Below, piece after piece: positions 47,608-58,396 of a stretch of DNA of 64,000 nucleotides (positions are counted from its first letter, which is position 1; the number at the start of each line of letters is the position of its first letter). Source of the stretch: Adiantum capillus-veneris. Lineage: Eukaryota > Streptophyta > Polypodiopsida > Polypodiales > Pteridaceae. Below the pieces are notes generated by a model. The model saw only the letters and a program-made list of their open reading frames with translations. It was not told where the DNA came from and did not search any database. The translations under genes were made by a program, and so were the position numbers. Where the stretch lies: assembly GCA_014529385.2 (NCBI GenBank), contig CM043963.1, positions 101,102,912-101,166,911 on the forward strand, given 5' to 3'.

Positions 47608-49030
47608 ATGGCTCTCAAAAGAACAAAAGCACCATGGACATGAAGAAGCATGTTGCTTGAAGAATTAGGCGTTGAGGGGCACAAAATAGTAGGACCTTGA
47701 GCAGCAGGGGAGACAAGGTTTAGGATTGAGTGCATTCCACTATCATGAGAAAGAAGAGAATTATGTCAACAGGTACTTGACTCATTATGTGACTTTGCAC
47801 TGAAGGTTTATGGGTTGCATGTGAGGTTCTTTGTGTGTGAAGCAGGTGGTCATTGGCATGCCCCCAAAATTGAATATCCACGCCAAGGAATTTTTTTTGG
47901 AGTAAGGAGGAGTTCCATCAAAAATATGGCCTTAGCCTAGTGGGTGAAAGTCCACGACAGCTAAGCGACAATGGTGTTCCTGAAGGCATGTGGTTCACCG
48001 TGTTCAAAGAGCCCCAAAGAGGAATTCCAATGATGCATTGTAAAACAGTGACGCCAGCTGCAACACCATAAGGTATACTAGAAGCGTCCCATAAATTACA
48101 CTGTTTCTATTTCCTATGCCCGTGCTTTTGTTCTAGAGAATTGCACATCTAGTAGCACAACTCAAAGGATCCCAATAAAGAAAAACGATTGGGAAAGAAA
48201 ACATATTTCTTGGGTTGTGTTCGCTAAAGAAGTTGTGGCCAATGTCATTAAAAAAGGCACTTATGCCTAAAAAGTTGACGGGTGGAGAGAGGCCAATGGG
48301 GCCATAGAGTTGCAGCATCACCTCTACTCAATGTGAAGCTTGAAGGAAAGCATGAGGTACAGCAAACAGCCACTGCAAATGTGGATTTGCAAAACCATAT
48401 ATTGGCAGCAAAGAGAATGGTTAGCACCTTCAGTGAGAGGGTTCATGAGAAGAAAGAGCAGTTGCAGAGAATGAATGTAGGCTTGGAGGCAGCAAAGGCA
48501 GACATGCACAGACAGGAAGGTCTCTCAGATGGCATAGCTATATTTTAAAATAAACTAGCAGATTCTCAGTGCCAATTGGAAGCAATAGAGGAAGCGGGTG
48601 AGATTGCAAATGCGGAGGAAATCGTAAGACTTTGTGCTAACACTAAAGTTGCAAAGGAAGTTTTATAGCTTCTAGGAGCTTCAGAGATGGCTAACTATGA
48701 GAAGCCTGTGACAACTTGCCAAGCAGTGAGGGATAGGATGCCAGAATTGCTTGACTAGGATGTCCGCAAGATGGAGTTCTGCAAAGACATACTTAAAATG
48801 CTGGGGAAAAATCATGTGTACACAGTCAGACAGTCATAGATCAAGTTGTCTCATCATCGAAGATGTTTGTGTATCCTACGGCTTGGGATTTCATGACAAT
48901 GAGGTAGTGGGTGTTTGTATGCTCCAATGCAAACACCCCTACCATCTCTTATGCTTTTCACATATGTGTGGAAATAGCAATATTATGTGCATGTATAGTG
49001 ACTGCAATCAAGTAATTATCGATGATGCAT
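47608..49030 (+). pseudogene. element B ORF1: coiled-coil / RING-like protein, decayed
   Basis: The possible first exon is MALKRTKAPW (47608), with donor ACAG|GTACTT near 47772. The second exon contains EEFHQKYGLSLVGESPRQLS (47908-47967), the same block as KEDFHREYGLSLVGKDVRKL in element A. A GTATAC...TTCTAG intron (48073-48136) sits where element A has GTATAC...CGCAG. Then come VVFAKEVVANVIKKGTY, a helical region (LQNHILAAKRMVSTFSERVH... ADSQCQLEAIEEA), and a RING-like cluster CMLQCKHPYHLLCFSHMCG...CMYSDC near 48930-49010. Here the C-x-H-x2-H-x2-C spacing is clearer than in element A. Stops at 48546, 48666 and 48757 and frame changes make it inactive. Confidence 0.65.
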
Positions 49031-49149
49031 GATGAATGTGCCCACCTTTAGTTGCCAAGAAGTCTTTATTAGCTGGTACGTTCATTTGCAAACGTGGCTT
49101 GCTTTGATACATAGTAGATTGCACCTAGACATTGGTGGGGGGAGCACCT

Positions 49150-49612
49150 AGTGACATAGAAATGATCTTATGATTGGTAGAAACCTCTCATAGAGTGATA
49201 GAAACCATTTTGGTACTGGTGGAATTCACATTGGACCTGCTAGAAATGATCCTTGGAATGATAAACCATAAGCTTGGGATGGTGATAGAATTCAACAATA
49301 AAGTGGTTGAAGCCACCAATACAATGGTGGAAACCCTCAATATAGTGGTAAAAACCACTAATACAATGTTAGAAACCACCTATACAGTGGTGAAAACCAC
49401 CTACACAATGGTGGAAACCTATTGAAATTGGTCAAAAGTAGCTAGGTTTTAAGATTTCTCGGTGGGTACTTCATTTTGTGGTGGTGGAATTCAGTAATAA
49501 AGTGGTTGAAACCACCAATACAATGGTGGAAACCCTCAATATAGTGGTAAAAACCACCAATACAGTGTTGGAAACCACCTATACAGTGGTGGAAACCACC
49601 AATAGAATGTTC
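49150..49612 (+). repeat. AAACCACC minisatellite within element B
   Basis: About 20 copies of an 18-20 bp unit of the form 'ATACAATGGTGGAAACCACC' and variants, containing the palindrome GGTGG-AAA-CCACC. A ~150-bp block of it is duplicated (49285-49400 and 49485-49610). The AAACC(A/T)CC core is shared with the terminal array at 61.73-64.0 kb and with 59.50-59.67 kb. Confidence 0.85.
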
Positions 49613-49639
49613 CAAGTCTTTTTTGTACATTGTGCAGGT

Positions 49640-50566
49640 GGTCTTGAAGGCTCACAAGCTGGTTCATCACTTAAGACTGCTGGCACATAGCATTTTAAGA
49701 GCATTCCCAAAGTGCAAGGTGTGAACCCTAGTGGCACCACAAGAAGTTCTCAAGTGCAAGGTTTGAGCACAAGTGAAGCAAGCCTACCAACTAGCGATCA
49801 CTTTGGTAAGAGCAACACGAAAATTGGTGAGAAATATTTGAATGCTATCGTCAATGGAATTGAGAAGTTGATACCATGTGATGACAAAGAGTCTCCCATT
49901 GGGGTTACCCTCCAGAGCTTCTTGTCTTCCAAAGGAAGAGGCCAGATGTGGAGATGGCTAAGAAGTCATCTAAGAAGGTTGGTGAGAAAGTTATGGATGT
50001 TGTCATCGACAAAACTGAGAAGTTGATACAGTAAACAACTGGTGCGAATGTCGAAGAATCTCCAATTGATGTGACCCTACAGAGCTTTATGTCTTCCAAG
50101 AAGAAGCACACTACTTGAGTGCAGCATAGTGGTAAGCCCAGTACTCCATCCTTAACCCTACAACTTTACAAATTGCATTATGTACTCACTGCTGTCTTTT
50201 TGTCATGCAAAGCTAGAAAAGAAGAGACAGTGCTTGGAAACGAGACACTCAAATACAGTCATGGAAGGAGATCTCAAAGAAAGGGAGGATCCGGATGTGG
50301 AAATGGCTAAGAAGTCTGATATCACCGGACCACAAAAAAGGCAAATCCAAATCACACAAGACCCATGCACAAAAAAATCTTTTCGCATGAGCATGAAATA
50401 CTTATCGAAATCTATGTACATAGAACTGCTTGTAGTTGTTCAACAGAAAGGCCCGACAACACAATTTGCATTAGCATGTGAGCATGATCTATGTGTTGTA
50501 ATATCAATGCGCAGTTTTGTATGCCATTGTGCAACTGAAAAGCCTTGTAATTCCAATGTAGGTTAG
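49640..50566 (+). pseudogene. element B middle region with an internally duplicated coding block
   Basis: The frame 49712-50026 carries KIGEKYLNAIVNGIEKLIPC, ESPIGVTLQSFLSSKG. After a frame change the pattern returns as KKVGEKVMDVVIDKTEKLIQ and ESPIDVTLQSFMSSKKK (49972-50105), and PDVEMAKKS appears at ~49945 and ~50296. So a ~150-bp coding unit was duplicated. The charged, lysine-rich sequence has no family I recognise. It lies between ORF1 and the FCP1-like gene and may be further exons of either. Confidence 0.4.
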
Positions 50567-50629
50567 CCTTGTAATTCCTTTTGAAACTAAATAGTACAAC
50601 TACTTTTTTTCCATTTCCTTTGTCTGACT

Positions 50630-50817
50630 AGAGTGTTGTTAAATTGGTTTGCTCAAGGTGTAAACCGAGATGCAAGAAATGATGCCATTGCAAAGGAGGA
50701 GAAACTTGCATTGTTTTCCTTGCATGACTTAAACTATGCCATCGCATGGGAAATTGCTCGGATGTGGCAATCAAAAAGGTCAGGCGGCCCAAAAGAGAGA
50801 GAACCAAGTTCAAGAAG
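50630..50817 (+). pseudogene. 5' part of the FCP1-like gene, cut by hAT copy 2
   Basis: Just before the transposon, one frame reads VAIKKVRRPKRERTKFKK. The frame continues across the target site after the transposon as CPERNIMHRREICEYSNYV with no shift. This indicates that the hAT element jumped into a coding exon. Upstream, the phrase SLHDLNYAIAWEIARMW is open in another frame. Confidence 0.5.
50810..50817 (+). other. target-site duplication of hAT copy 2, left
   Basis: TCAAGAAG, matching CCAAGAAG at 58389-58396 in 7 of 8 positions. Confidence 0.75.
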
Positions 50818-50944
50818 CTAAGTTGCATTATTCGTTATTCGGGAGTCGTATAATACGCGAATAATGGGCGTATTATTCGTTTATCTAAATTATACGGCCA
50901 TATTATACGGTGCCACATCAGCATAAACGGCCAATCGTATAACT

Positions 50945-51030
50945 TCTTGATTTTTCGATCGAAAAAATTTTCGATCAAATTTATTTTCGAATGAAAGTAT
51001 TTTCGATCAAAAATTATAACGATCGAATAT
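50945..51030 (+). repeat. subterminal CGATCG palindromes, transposase side, copy 2
   Basis: TTTTTCGATCGAAAAA, TTTTCGATCAAA, TTTTCGAATGAAA and AACGATCGAA lie in ~85 bp. Inside this is the leader 'GAAAGGCCTCATACCAGC...TTTTCCAT|GTAAGT', whose donor at 51093 is an exact GTAAGT consensus. Confidence 0.8.
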
Positions 51031-51089
51031 ATTAGTATATATAGCAACACGCGAAAGGCCTCATACCAGCTTTCAAAGTCAGTGTTTTC

Positions 51090-51790
51090 CATGTAAGTAC
51101 TCTCACCAAACGATCAAAAAATGTAATTTGTAAAAAAATAAAACAATTTGAATTCAATAAAAAGTAAAATTCAATAGAATTTTAAGTTTTGTGATTCAAA
51201 TATATGAATTTGTTTTGAAAAACCTAGTATATAGTTGAAAGTTTGTATTTTGTGAAGAGTTTAATCTCTCACCTAATACAAACTGTAATTATAAGAATCA
51301 CTTGTCAATGTGTTCAATTAATTGACACTTGAAAGTGACTAATAAAAAAAAGTAAGATATTATCGTTGTGTGTAGAGTGTACTCTCACACGAGATAATTA
51401 GTTTAAAAATATAATTACATAAAAATTAATTTTATGTAATTTAAAGTTTGATTTTGATCTGTAGAGATTTTCTCTCACTTCAAAATGAATATAATGAAAC
51501 AAAATTATATTTTTACGTTTTGTGTAGAGCTATTCACACTGCTATGCTCTCACTAGAGTAAAAATTTAGGAAAAACATGTCCAAAAATAATGATATTCTC
51601 TTATCTTTATTTGGACTGCAAAATCTACCGTACTGTGTGAGAGCATACATATGCTCGCATTGTAGATAGATAATCGCTTAAAAATCTATGGTAAAGTGTA
51701 AGAACGTTTTGTTCGCACTTTACATTGATACGATAATTATCAAGTATTGTAAGTGATTATCGTTTTGACATTTAAAAATGCCACTTATAG
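51090..51790 (+). repeat. hairpin repeats of the transposase leader intron, copy 2
   Basis: Inverted counterpart of 28130-28830. Repeated GTAGAG...CTCTCAC and GAAGAG..AATCTCTCAC short hairpins at ~100-bp intervals, between the GTAAGT donor at 51093 and the TTTTACTAG acceptor at 52065. Confidence 0.65.
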
Positions 51791-52084
51791 CTCTTGTATG
51801 TATAGTAATTTATAATGATAATCATTTTAATACTTGATTTAATTGTAATTATTGATTATCGTAATGTGTTAAAGATACAAGCTTGCACTTTAGATAAATC
51901 GATGCAATTTATATGTAATCCAATGGTATTGTTTTTTATTATTGTATTTTTGTTCAATCATTGTTTTTAATTATTTTAATTTCGTTCAATCATTGTTAGT
52001 TAAATTAATTTAATGTTTTTATTGATTTTGATCATGAAAATGATCATTGACTTTGTTTTTACTAGCAAACTATTTTTGTGCATC

Positions 52085-54182
52085 ATGGTGAAAGGACAAG
52101 AGTGGAGTTATGTGCATGAGTTGAAAGCTGGGAGAAATACATCTCGACTTAAATGTAAATCTTGTGGCCACGAGTTCAGTGGTAATGCAACCAGAATTAA
52201 AGAGCATTTGTTTAAAGTCCCTGGCAATGTTGAAAAGTGCGGGGCACCACCAAAAGATATTCATGAAAAATTTGCCATGTATTCTTGCAAAGTAAAGTTG
52301 ATTCTTGCAGCTAAACATAAAGGTGATGTTTCTAAAGATATTCATGCAAATATTGAACCATCTGTATGCAATGAGGCAACAGAAGAGGTGTGTACCACTC
52401 AAGTAAATGATCAAATTTCTCAATTGTAACCCTCTTCATGGACATGCTTCTACATCAGGAGGAGTTCCTAGCACAAGCAAATCCGGCAGAGCGTCATCCA
52501 ATGGACAGACAATGCCTGAAGCATTAGGTAAAAAATGGTTGCTTGAGTTGCATTTAAAATGGACACAAGCATTTGTTGCGTGTGGCATATTGTTCAATGT
52601 TATGCGCAATCCAATACTTCAAGATGCTTTGATGAGTACAGCCAAAAAAGGATTTGTGCTTTTTGACTATAACAAGATGCGAACTGAATATCTTGATAAA
52701 GTCAAAGACAGTACTGAAGCCATTCTCAAACGCACAGTCCTAGAGTTTGTTCCAGCATATGGATGCACCATAGCATTGGATGGATGGACTAACTGTCAGA
52801 AAAAACCTTTAATCAATGTAATGCTTATTAACCCTAGAGGGGCTATGTTCGTGGAAGCAATTGACAGCTCATTGAAAGAGAAGACTATCACCTACCTAGC
52901 AGGGGTGTATGAGCGTGCAATTGCAAAGGCAGGTGGACCAAATAATGTGACTGCTATTGTCACAGATAATGCGGCCAACTACAAAGGAGCAGGAAGAGCT
53001 ATTCAAGTCAAGTATCCGGAGATTTCTTGGGTACCATGTGCAGCTCACACTTTAAATTTTCTTTTAAAAGATATTGGTAAAATGGCATGTGTGAAGCAAA
53101 CTTTATTGGATGCAAATCATCTGGTGAAATTCATTAGAGAGCATCAATTTTCATATGCTCTTTTTAGAACCAAGTCACCAAATAAAGCTCTGCAAATATT
53201 TTGCGCAACAAGGTTTGCTACGGCATACTATGTTCTTGCTGGTTTGCAAGAGTTGAAGCCTGCATTGATGGAAACCTTAGCAGACAGAAGATGGGATGGA
53301 TGGCTCAACAAGTATCCAAGTTATCAGGAAGCAGCTGGTCGATGTGCACAAATAGTAAACTCGCCAGTCTTTTGGCGTAATGTAGAAAGAATAGTAACTG
53401 TGTCTAAGCCATTTGTAGATCTTTTGAGAGTAGTTGACACAGATTCTTTTATTTTTGGTCGGGTCTACTGGTATATGTCAGAGGCTATACGCAAGCTAAG
53501 AGAAAATGTCAGTTCTGGTGTAAAGGATAAAGCTACCATGATTACAATTGTTAACAAGCGTTGGGTGCAGTTGCATACGCCATTGCATGGTGCGGCTTTT
53601 GTATTGGATCCTAAGTTTCAAATGCATTAGCAATCTGCCAACAAAGAAGTTATGTCCGACTTCAAAACAGTGTGCTCCCAACTCTTAGGGCACGAAGATG
53701 GAAAAATAGCTTTTCATCAGCGAGTAGATTATGCCAACAGAACTGGTATGTTTCAGGATCCGTGGCATATAGATGCCATTGGCAAAATAAGTGCACCTTT
53801 ATGGTGGAAGGAGTATGGTGGGGAGAAAGTGAAGTTGCAACACATTGCAGTTAGAGTTTTATCAGTAGCTGCATCAAGTGGAAGTTGTGAACGAAATTGG
53901 TCAGCATTTGACTTTGTGCACACGAAAAAGCGAAACAGACTTCATACTAAACGGGCTGCTGATTTGGTGTATGTTTTTTGCAATATGAGACTTATTTATA
54001 AGCCTCAAAACATTGCAACTAGAGTCGCTCAAAAGCAATATGGAGTCTTCCAAACGCATGAAGCTATTTCTGCAGAAGTTGATGATGAAGATGATATGGA
54101 ATGGGAGATAGTTTCAGAATGCTCAGATATGGACGAAGTAGATGATATGGTTGCAGTTTTTGAAGATGGAGATGATTTGTGA
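52085..54182 (+). pseudogene. hAT transposase, copy 2, nearly full length but with two lesions
   Basis: The start MVKGQEWSYVHELKAG (52085) lies 20 bp after a good acceptor (TTTTTACTAG). Domains in order: BED-type finger (CKSCGHEF, HLFKVPGNVEKC; residues ~20-55); linker; catalytic region beginning IALDGWTNCQKKP (first D), AIVTDNAANYKGAG (second D), PCAAHTLNFLLKD (the hAT CX2H motif); and the C-terminal hAT dimerisation block SGSCERNWSAFDFVHTKKRN near 53880-53940. The tail is acidic. An extra T near 52426 shifts frame (CAATTGTAACC here, CAATTGAACC in copy 1), and a TAG at 53628-53630 replaces the CAG of copy 1. Total length would be about 700 residues, normal for hAT. It would cut and paste the element in the nucleus. 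Copy 1 has different lesions. Confidence 0.92.
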
Positions 54183-54443
54183 GAGTACCATTTTAATACT
54201 TAACAAGTTTTTGCATATGATGAAAGAAAGTGGTATCTCGTTGTCGTTCACATCAAAACCTCTCTTTCTCTCTCTCATACGCACATATTTACTCACACAC
54301 AAATATAAATTGCCGATAATATCTTGTCGAATAACAATTACATAAAGTCAATGTAGGTTTGAAATTACAACAAGGTTCTGGGAAATTACTCAATCGAAAA
54401 GAGTTTGATATAATTTTGAGATTACAAAAAGCTTGTGAGTGAC

Positions 54444-55205
54444 TTATGAGTTTGATAGATTTGCTATAAGCTGGTCTATGGTAAAATCTGTAATTCCTAG
54501 CTCAGGGGATGGTTGAGCACCATCTTTATGTGAAGTGGTAGTATCATCTGGCAAAGGTCCATACAATGATTCATATTGTTGAAGCTTTGCTTGTGCATCA
54601 CTTAACTCTATTTCAAGCTCAAGAATACGGCCACGAAGCATGTCCGGTGTTTCTCCTTGGCTGGCAAGGTCTTGTCCTTGGCTGGCTAATTCAGTCAGTG
54701 TTTCTGACTCTTCAGGAAGTAAAACAATAGGACGCTTGCGAGGAGGCATTGGATTATTTGCATTGCGTGCTGCCACCTTTTCTGCAATGCGTCCACGTCC
54801 AACGCCAGCGGTGCCTGAACGATCTGACCAATCCACTCTCTTCAGCAAAACATATCGAACATAGCATTGTTGGATAAAGTAAATTGCTACTTGGTTGTTG
54901 TTTGGTAGGCATCTCTCTTGTCGTATAAACCTTTGCAGCAATACACGTGCCAGTCCTTTATGTTGCAAATCAGAGAGCTTTAACGGAGCTGTATCTTTTG
55001 CATTGCCACTTATTTGAAATAGTTGATGGCGTACAAAGTGATTAGGGCAAAGCTTTTTGCACTCTTTAAGGGTTAGTGGTTCGCCCTGCAGCTCAGATTC
55101 ATCTTCTTCAATGTTCGCAATAGTAGAAAGATCTGCTTGTCCACATCTAACTTGTTCTTCTTTAAAAATTGCCAGAGCTTCAGCGTGGTTGAGTTCTTCT
55201 TCCAT
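54444..55205 (-). CDS. hAT cargo protein 2: charged, coiled-coil-containing, unknown function
   Basis: An intact 253-residue frame, MEEELNHAEALAIFKEEQVR to TIDQLIANLSNS. The N-terminal half is acidic (IEEDESELQGEPLTLKE), then KKLCPNHFVRHQLFQI, a basic part (KRVDWSDRSG... MPPRKRPIVLLPEES), and a C-terminal predicted coiled coil (DMLRGRILELEIELSDAQAK). No known domain is recognised. The start codon sits in ATACAGATATGG, identical over 12 bases to the context of the kinase start, so both could be spliced from one leader. It lies 167 bp downstream of the kinase stop, same strand, and its 3' end converges on the transposase. Part of it survives in copy 1, fused to the kinase N-terminus. It may be a second exon set of the kinase gene or a separate protein. 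Confidence 0.7.
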   Translation of the reverse strand: MEEELNHAEALAIFKEEQVRCGQADLSTIANIEEDESELQGEPLTLKECKKLCPNHFVRHQLFQISGNAKDTAPLKLSDLQHKGLARVLLQRFIRQERCLPNNNQVAIYFIQQCYVRYVLLKRVDWSDRSGTAGVGRGRIAEKVAARNANNPMPPRKRPIVLLPEESETLTELASQGQDLASQGETPDMLRGRILELEIELSDAQAKLQQYESLYGPLPDDTTTSHKDGAQPSPELGITDFTIDQLIANLSNS

Positions 55206-55372
55206 ATCTGTATATTAGGTGAACATGTCATTACTTTTAAATACCCATTCAATTAATTTGACATTGGACAGTATATCAAATGACAAACATAGATATTTTG
55301 TTCAATTAAACATACAATTAAATCTGACACCAAAAGTAAAACAATGATGAAATCATGAGACTTGTGTTTTCA

Positions 55373-56781
55373 TTAATCATCAACTGGTCGTAAGCCAGAT
55401 GTCATTACAATGTTGTAACCCACTCTATGGGCATCATTTAAACATAAGGAGAGGTCAAAAGCGTTAGGCCGGGTTTTGGGGTTTAGGCGCTTGCCGGTTT
55501 CAAGATGAGCAAGTACATTACTCAAAAAATGTCTCTTGCTTTGTTCTTGGGGCTCTGGTAAGCACTTCAAAATGCGTTTACATGTATGACACATGGAATA
55601 AATATCCATAGCTTTGGTCCAGGAGGGAGGATTACTAGATATACATTCGGGGGTTGCCCATGGATAATCTCTCTCATATTGTTTTCTAGTTTCTATCTGC
55701 ATATCGCGTAGAGGAGGAAAACCGGTTGTGGTATTTGTTTTGGTGCATGAACCCCAATCCACAATGCCGGCATAAACACCTTTTTCGCCAAAATGCAGCA
55801 TCATATTCTGAGAGTGTAGATCATTGTGGAGGTAGTTATGCGAATGTATATACTCTAGAGTTTGGAGGAGAGCATTGATGATCTGCAAAATATTCTCCTG
55901 GAATAGCTCTATTGTTCCTGTAGTGAGTACATAATCGCGGATGACAAGTTGGCTGCCGTCTGTAGTGCATTCTTTGATCCATTTCTCCACATGGCCGCCA
56001 TTCCAAAATCGTGAAATGAGCATTGGTCGCTCCACGTGGAGCACCATGGCAAGAGGGTAGATAATACCTCGATGTGAAATATCCAAAATTGTTGCTTCGT
56101 CTTTGACTTGTTGCTCCATGGTGGGCCCATGTAAGTGTACTTTGAACACTTTTGCAGCATACACTTGATCTTTGAAAGCGGGATGTGTGACACCCACACG
56201 CTTCACATGTGCCCATCTTCCCTCTCCTAGCTGTGGAGCTTGGATATTGAAGACGGCTGTGTCGGGTAAAAGGTGTAAAATAGGTGGTAGTTGAGAGAGG
56301 TCTAATGTAGCAACGGATGACGTTGCAGGCTCTATTCTAAGAATGATTTCTGGTTCAACAGCAACTTCAGAAGAGCTGGCTTCCACTCTTGCACGCTTTG
56401 CTACTCTTTCTAACTTTTCCTTGCTCTTGAACTCCATGTAAAGCTGTTGCACAAGATGTATGCGCTTAGCTATGGCAAGGAAGTAATTGCAGGATTTTTC
56501 AGTTCTTGAAAGGTTTTCATGATCTGTACAATGGTTTGTTTGACCATGTTTACTAAAGCACCTGATGTTAGGAGGGCTATGTCAAAAATAGCTGGTGCAA
56601 ACTCTGCCTGGAGCTGCTCAAACACAGACTTGGTTAGAGTCTCTATAAGCTGATAAAAATGCTCCGGAGCGACAGGGTTTAAACAACGCCTAATCTTTGC
56701 CTCTGACGAGTAATGAAAGTGTCTCACAATCACTTCGGAGACGAACTTTCGTTGATGTTTCACTAGCTTCGTGTCTGCCAT
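55373..56781 (-). pseudogene. hAT cargo protein kinase (catalytic motifs intact, N-terminal 4-bp deletion)
   Basis: Two frames: 56781-56470 (MADTKLVKHQRKFVSEVIVR...) and 56452-55373. They are separated by a 4-bp deletion near 56474. Copy 1 keeps the region open (SLPNIAERIHLVQQLY). The second frame holds a complete protein-kinase signature: glycine loop LGEGRWAHVKRV (residue ~75), lysine in YAAKVFK (~101), helix-C glutamate in VKDEATIL (~119), catalytic loop YLHNDLHSQN (D ~211, N ~216), metal-binding IVDWGSC (D ~232), WATPE in place of APE (~268) and MDIYSM for helix F. The HND and DWG variants recall divergent eukaryotic kinases rather than typical receptor kinases. Substrate and role are unknown; phosphorylation of the transposase or a host factor is only a guess. 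The gene is likely spliced from a leader near the TIR (donor CAG|GTATAT at 58112, acceptor TACAG before the ATG). Confidence 0.85.
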
Positions 56782-56982
56782 ATCTGTATGACAAAATTAT
56801 AAATTAAGAATCTTACGAAATGATTGCACACCATAGTAACATAGTTATTATATAATGAGTGTTAACCCTATATATATATTAAATGATGATTCAAATTTAT
56901 TAAACAATACTAAATTATTGCAGATTAAAGAGAAAATCTTATGATTACAAACCACATTGTGCGAATCGACCATGAAAATTAA

Positions 56983-57012
56983 TTTAGAGAGAGACAGAGA
57001 GAGAGAGGGAGA
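56983..57012 (+). repeat. short interrupted GA tract, copy 2
   Basis: 'GAGAGAGACAGAGAGAGAGAG' (one base over the tract core) is the unexpanded counterpart of the 96-bp (CT)n in copy 1. Confidence 0.85.
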
Positions 57013-57159
57013 TGCTCTCAGCACAAGAACTGGACCCTGCTATGTGCAGAAGTGTGAGATGATGAAAGAAATTACATCTAAAGGGTTGGAAAATCGTATA
57101 TGTGAACAGCTCAGCTAGTGTGAGATATTCTCAGCACAAGTCCTGGATGCTGTTGTAAA

Positions 57160-58060
57160 ATAGATTGATAGTTTTTATCAATCTAATCCCTGATAAAGTG
57201 TGTGGAACTCACAACACAACTATCAATGGATAAATTAACAATTGCAGATGTAAGTTACCTATCGTATGTGTTTACGTCCAAAACAACACCAAGTCATTTA
57301 ATGATGAAAAATGATGTTCTTTTGGAATATGAAACACACGAGTAACTAGTATGTCACATTAAGATGAAGAGGGCATGAAAATATGCATCTCTTCACTCTT
57401 AATATAACGAGTGGTAACGCTTGTGTTCCTATGTAACACATATGACAGAAAAACTTAATCTAAAATTGTAAATTTTATAAGCTATTTCTAATGGAGTGTG
57501 TGGCACGCACAACACAACCATCAGCAAACAGCTCAACAATCTCAAATGTAAATCAATTGTTGTATATATCTACATTCAGAGTAACACCAAGTCATCTGCT
57601 GATGAACAATGATGTTACTACAGAAATAGAAGCACAAAAATAACGAAAGTCGTATTAAGATGAAGAGGGCATAAAGTATGCATCTCTAGACTCTTAAAAT
57701 GATGAAAGTTAATTTTTGTGCTTCTATGTAGAATAATCAATAATGATTTACTTTAAGATTGTAAATTTTATAGGACACTCTGAAGTGAGAGGTGTAGCAT
57801 TATGCCTACTACACTCCACAAATCGACCTCTAATCCTAACTCATCTCTATGGTGAGAGATATACTACTACACCATACGAGTGAGAATCTAAATTTACCCT
57901 AAGCCTTCCCTAGAGTGAGTTATATAACTACACACCACGGGAAAGGAAACTATATTCTATACACCTCTGGAGTGAGCCATATGGCTACACACCATGAAGT
58001 GGCCTACGACCTGCAAGCCAACTTTCTGGTGAGAGCCGAAACTACTGCACCACACAAGTC
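57160..58060 (-). repeat. tandem hairpin units of the cargo leader intron, copy 2
   Basis: Inverted counterpart of 23000-23842: two ~290-bp units with internal hairpins followed by the GTGGTGTGTAG motif series. Confidence 0.75.
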
Positions 58061-58204
58061 TGGCACAACACAAAAAAAAAGTTAATATTTATTGAAAATT
58101 TAAAAAATATACCTGAAAACCGCTGTAAATCGAAGACGCTGTCTCTATCTAGCAAACTCTCAGAAGCTCCAAGCTCTACAAACTCCAAGAAAGTCCACAA
58201 TGTT

Positions 58205-58292
58205 TTTCGATCGAATACGGCGACGATTGTATATATATACTTTTTTTCGATCGATATATTTTTCGATCGAAATACTTTTCGATCGAAAAATG
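58205..58292 (+). repeat. subterminal CGATCG palindromes, cargo side, copy 2
   Basis: TTTTTCGATCGAAT, TTTTTTCGATCGATA, TTTTTCGATCGAAAT and TTTTCGATCGAAAAA lie within ~90 bp of the right end. Confidence 0.85.
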
Positions 58293-58388
58293 TTATATAC
58301 GGCTATTCGGTAATTATTTGGAAATACGACGTATATTGACGTTTTATACGTATAATTTTTGTTATACGGGCGTATAAATGCAATGCAG

Positions 58389-58396
58389 CCAAGAAG
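58389..58396 (+). other. target-site duplication of hAT copy 2, right
   Basis: CCAAGAAG, matching TCAAGAAG at 50810-50817 in 7 of 8 positions. Confidence 0.75.

Larger units (their letters stand above)
50818..58388. mobile_element. hAT transposon copy 2 (long form, 7,571 bp) with kinase cargo
   Basis: The left end is CTAAGTTGCATTATTCG and the inverted right end is CTGCATTGCATTTATACG. An 8-bp flanking repeat differs at one position. It lies in opposite orientation to copy 1. It carries the transposase on the plus strand (52085-54182) and, convergent on the minus strand, a protein-kinase gene (56781-55373) and a second gene (55205-54444). Both gene sides have subterminal CGATCG palindromes, a leader with a splice donor, and a hairpin-rich intron. 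Lesions in the transposase and a 4-bp deletion in the kinase N-terminus show this copy is no longer autonomous. Confidence 0.92.

Noticed and set aside
52013-52084. Upstream start for the hAT transposase at 52013
   Set aside because: The extra 24 residues are hydrophobic and AT-rich. A good 3' splice site lies between them and the ATG at 52085, where BED-finger homology begins.
50630-58388. Kinase and FCP1-like phosphatase as one signalling cassette
   Set aside because: The hAT element carrying the kinase is a later insertion that destroys the phosphatase gene. They were never one unit.
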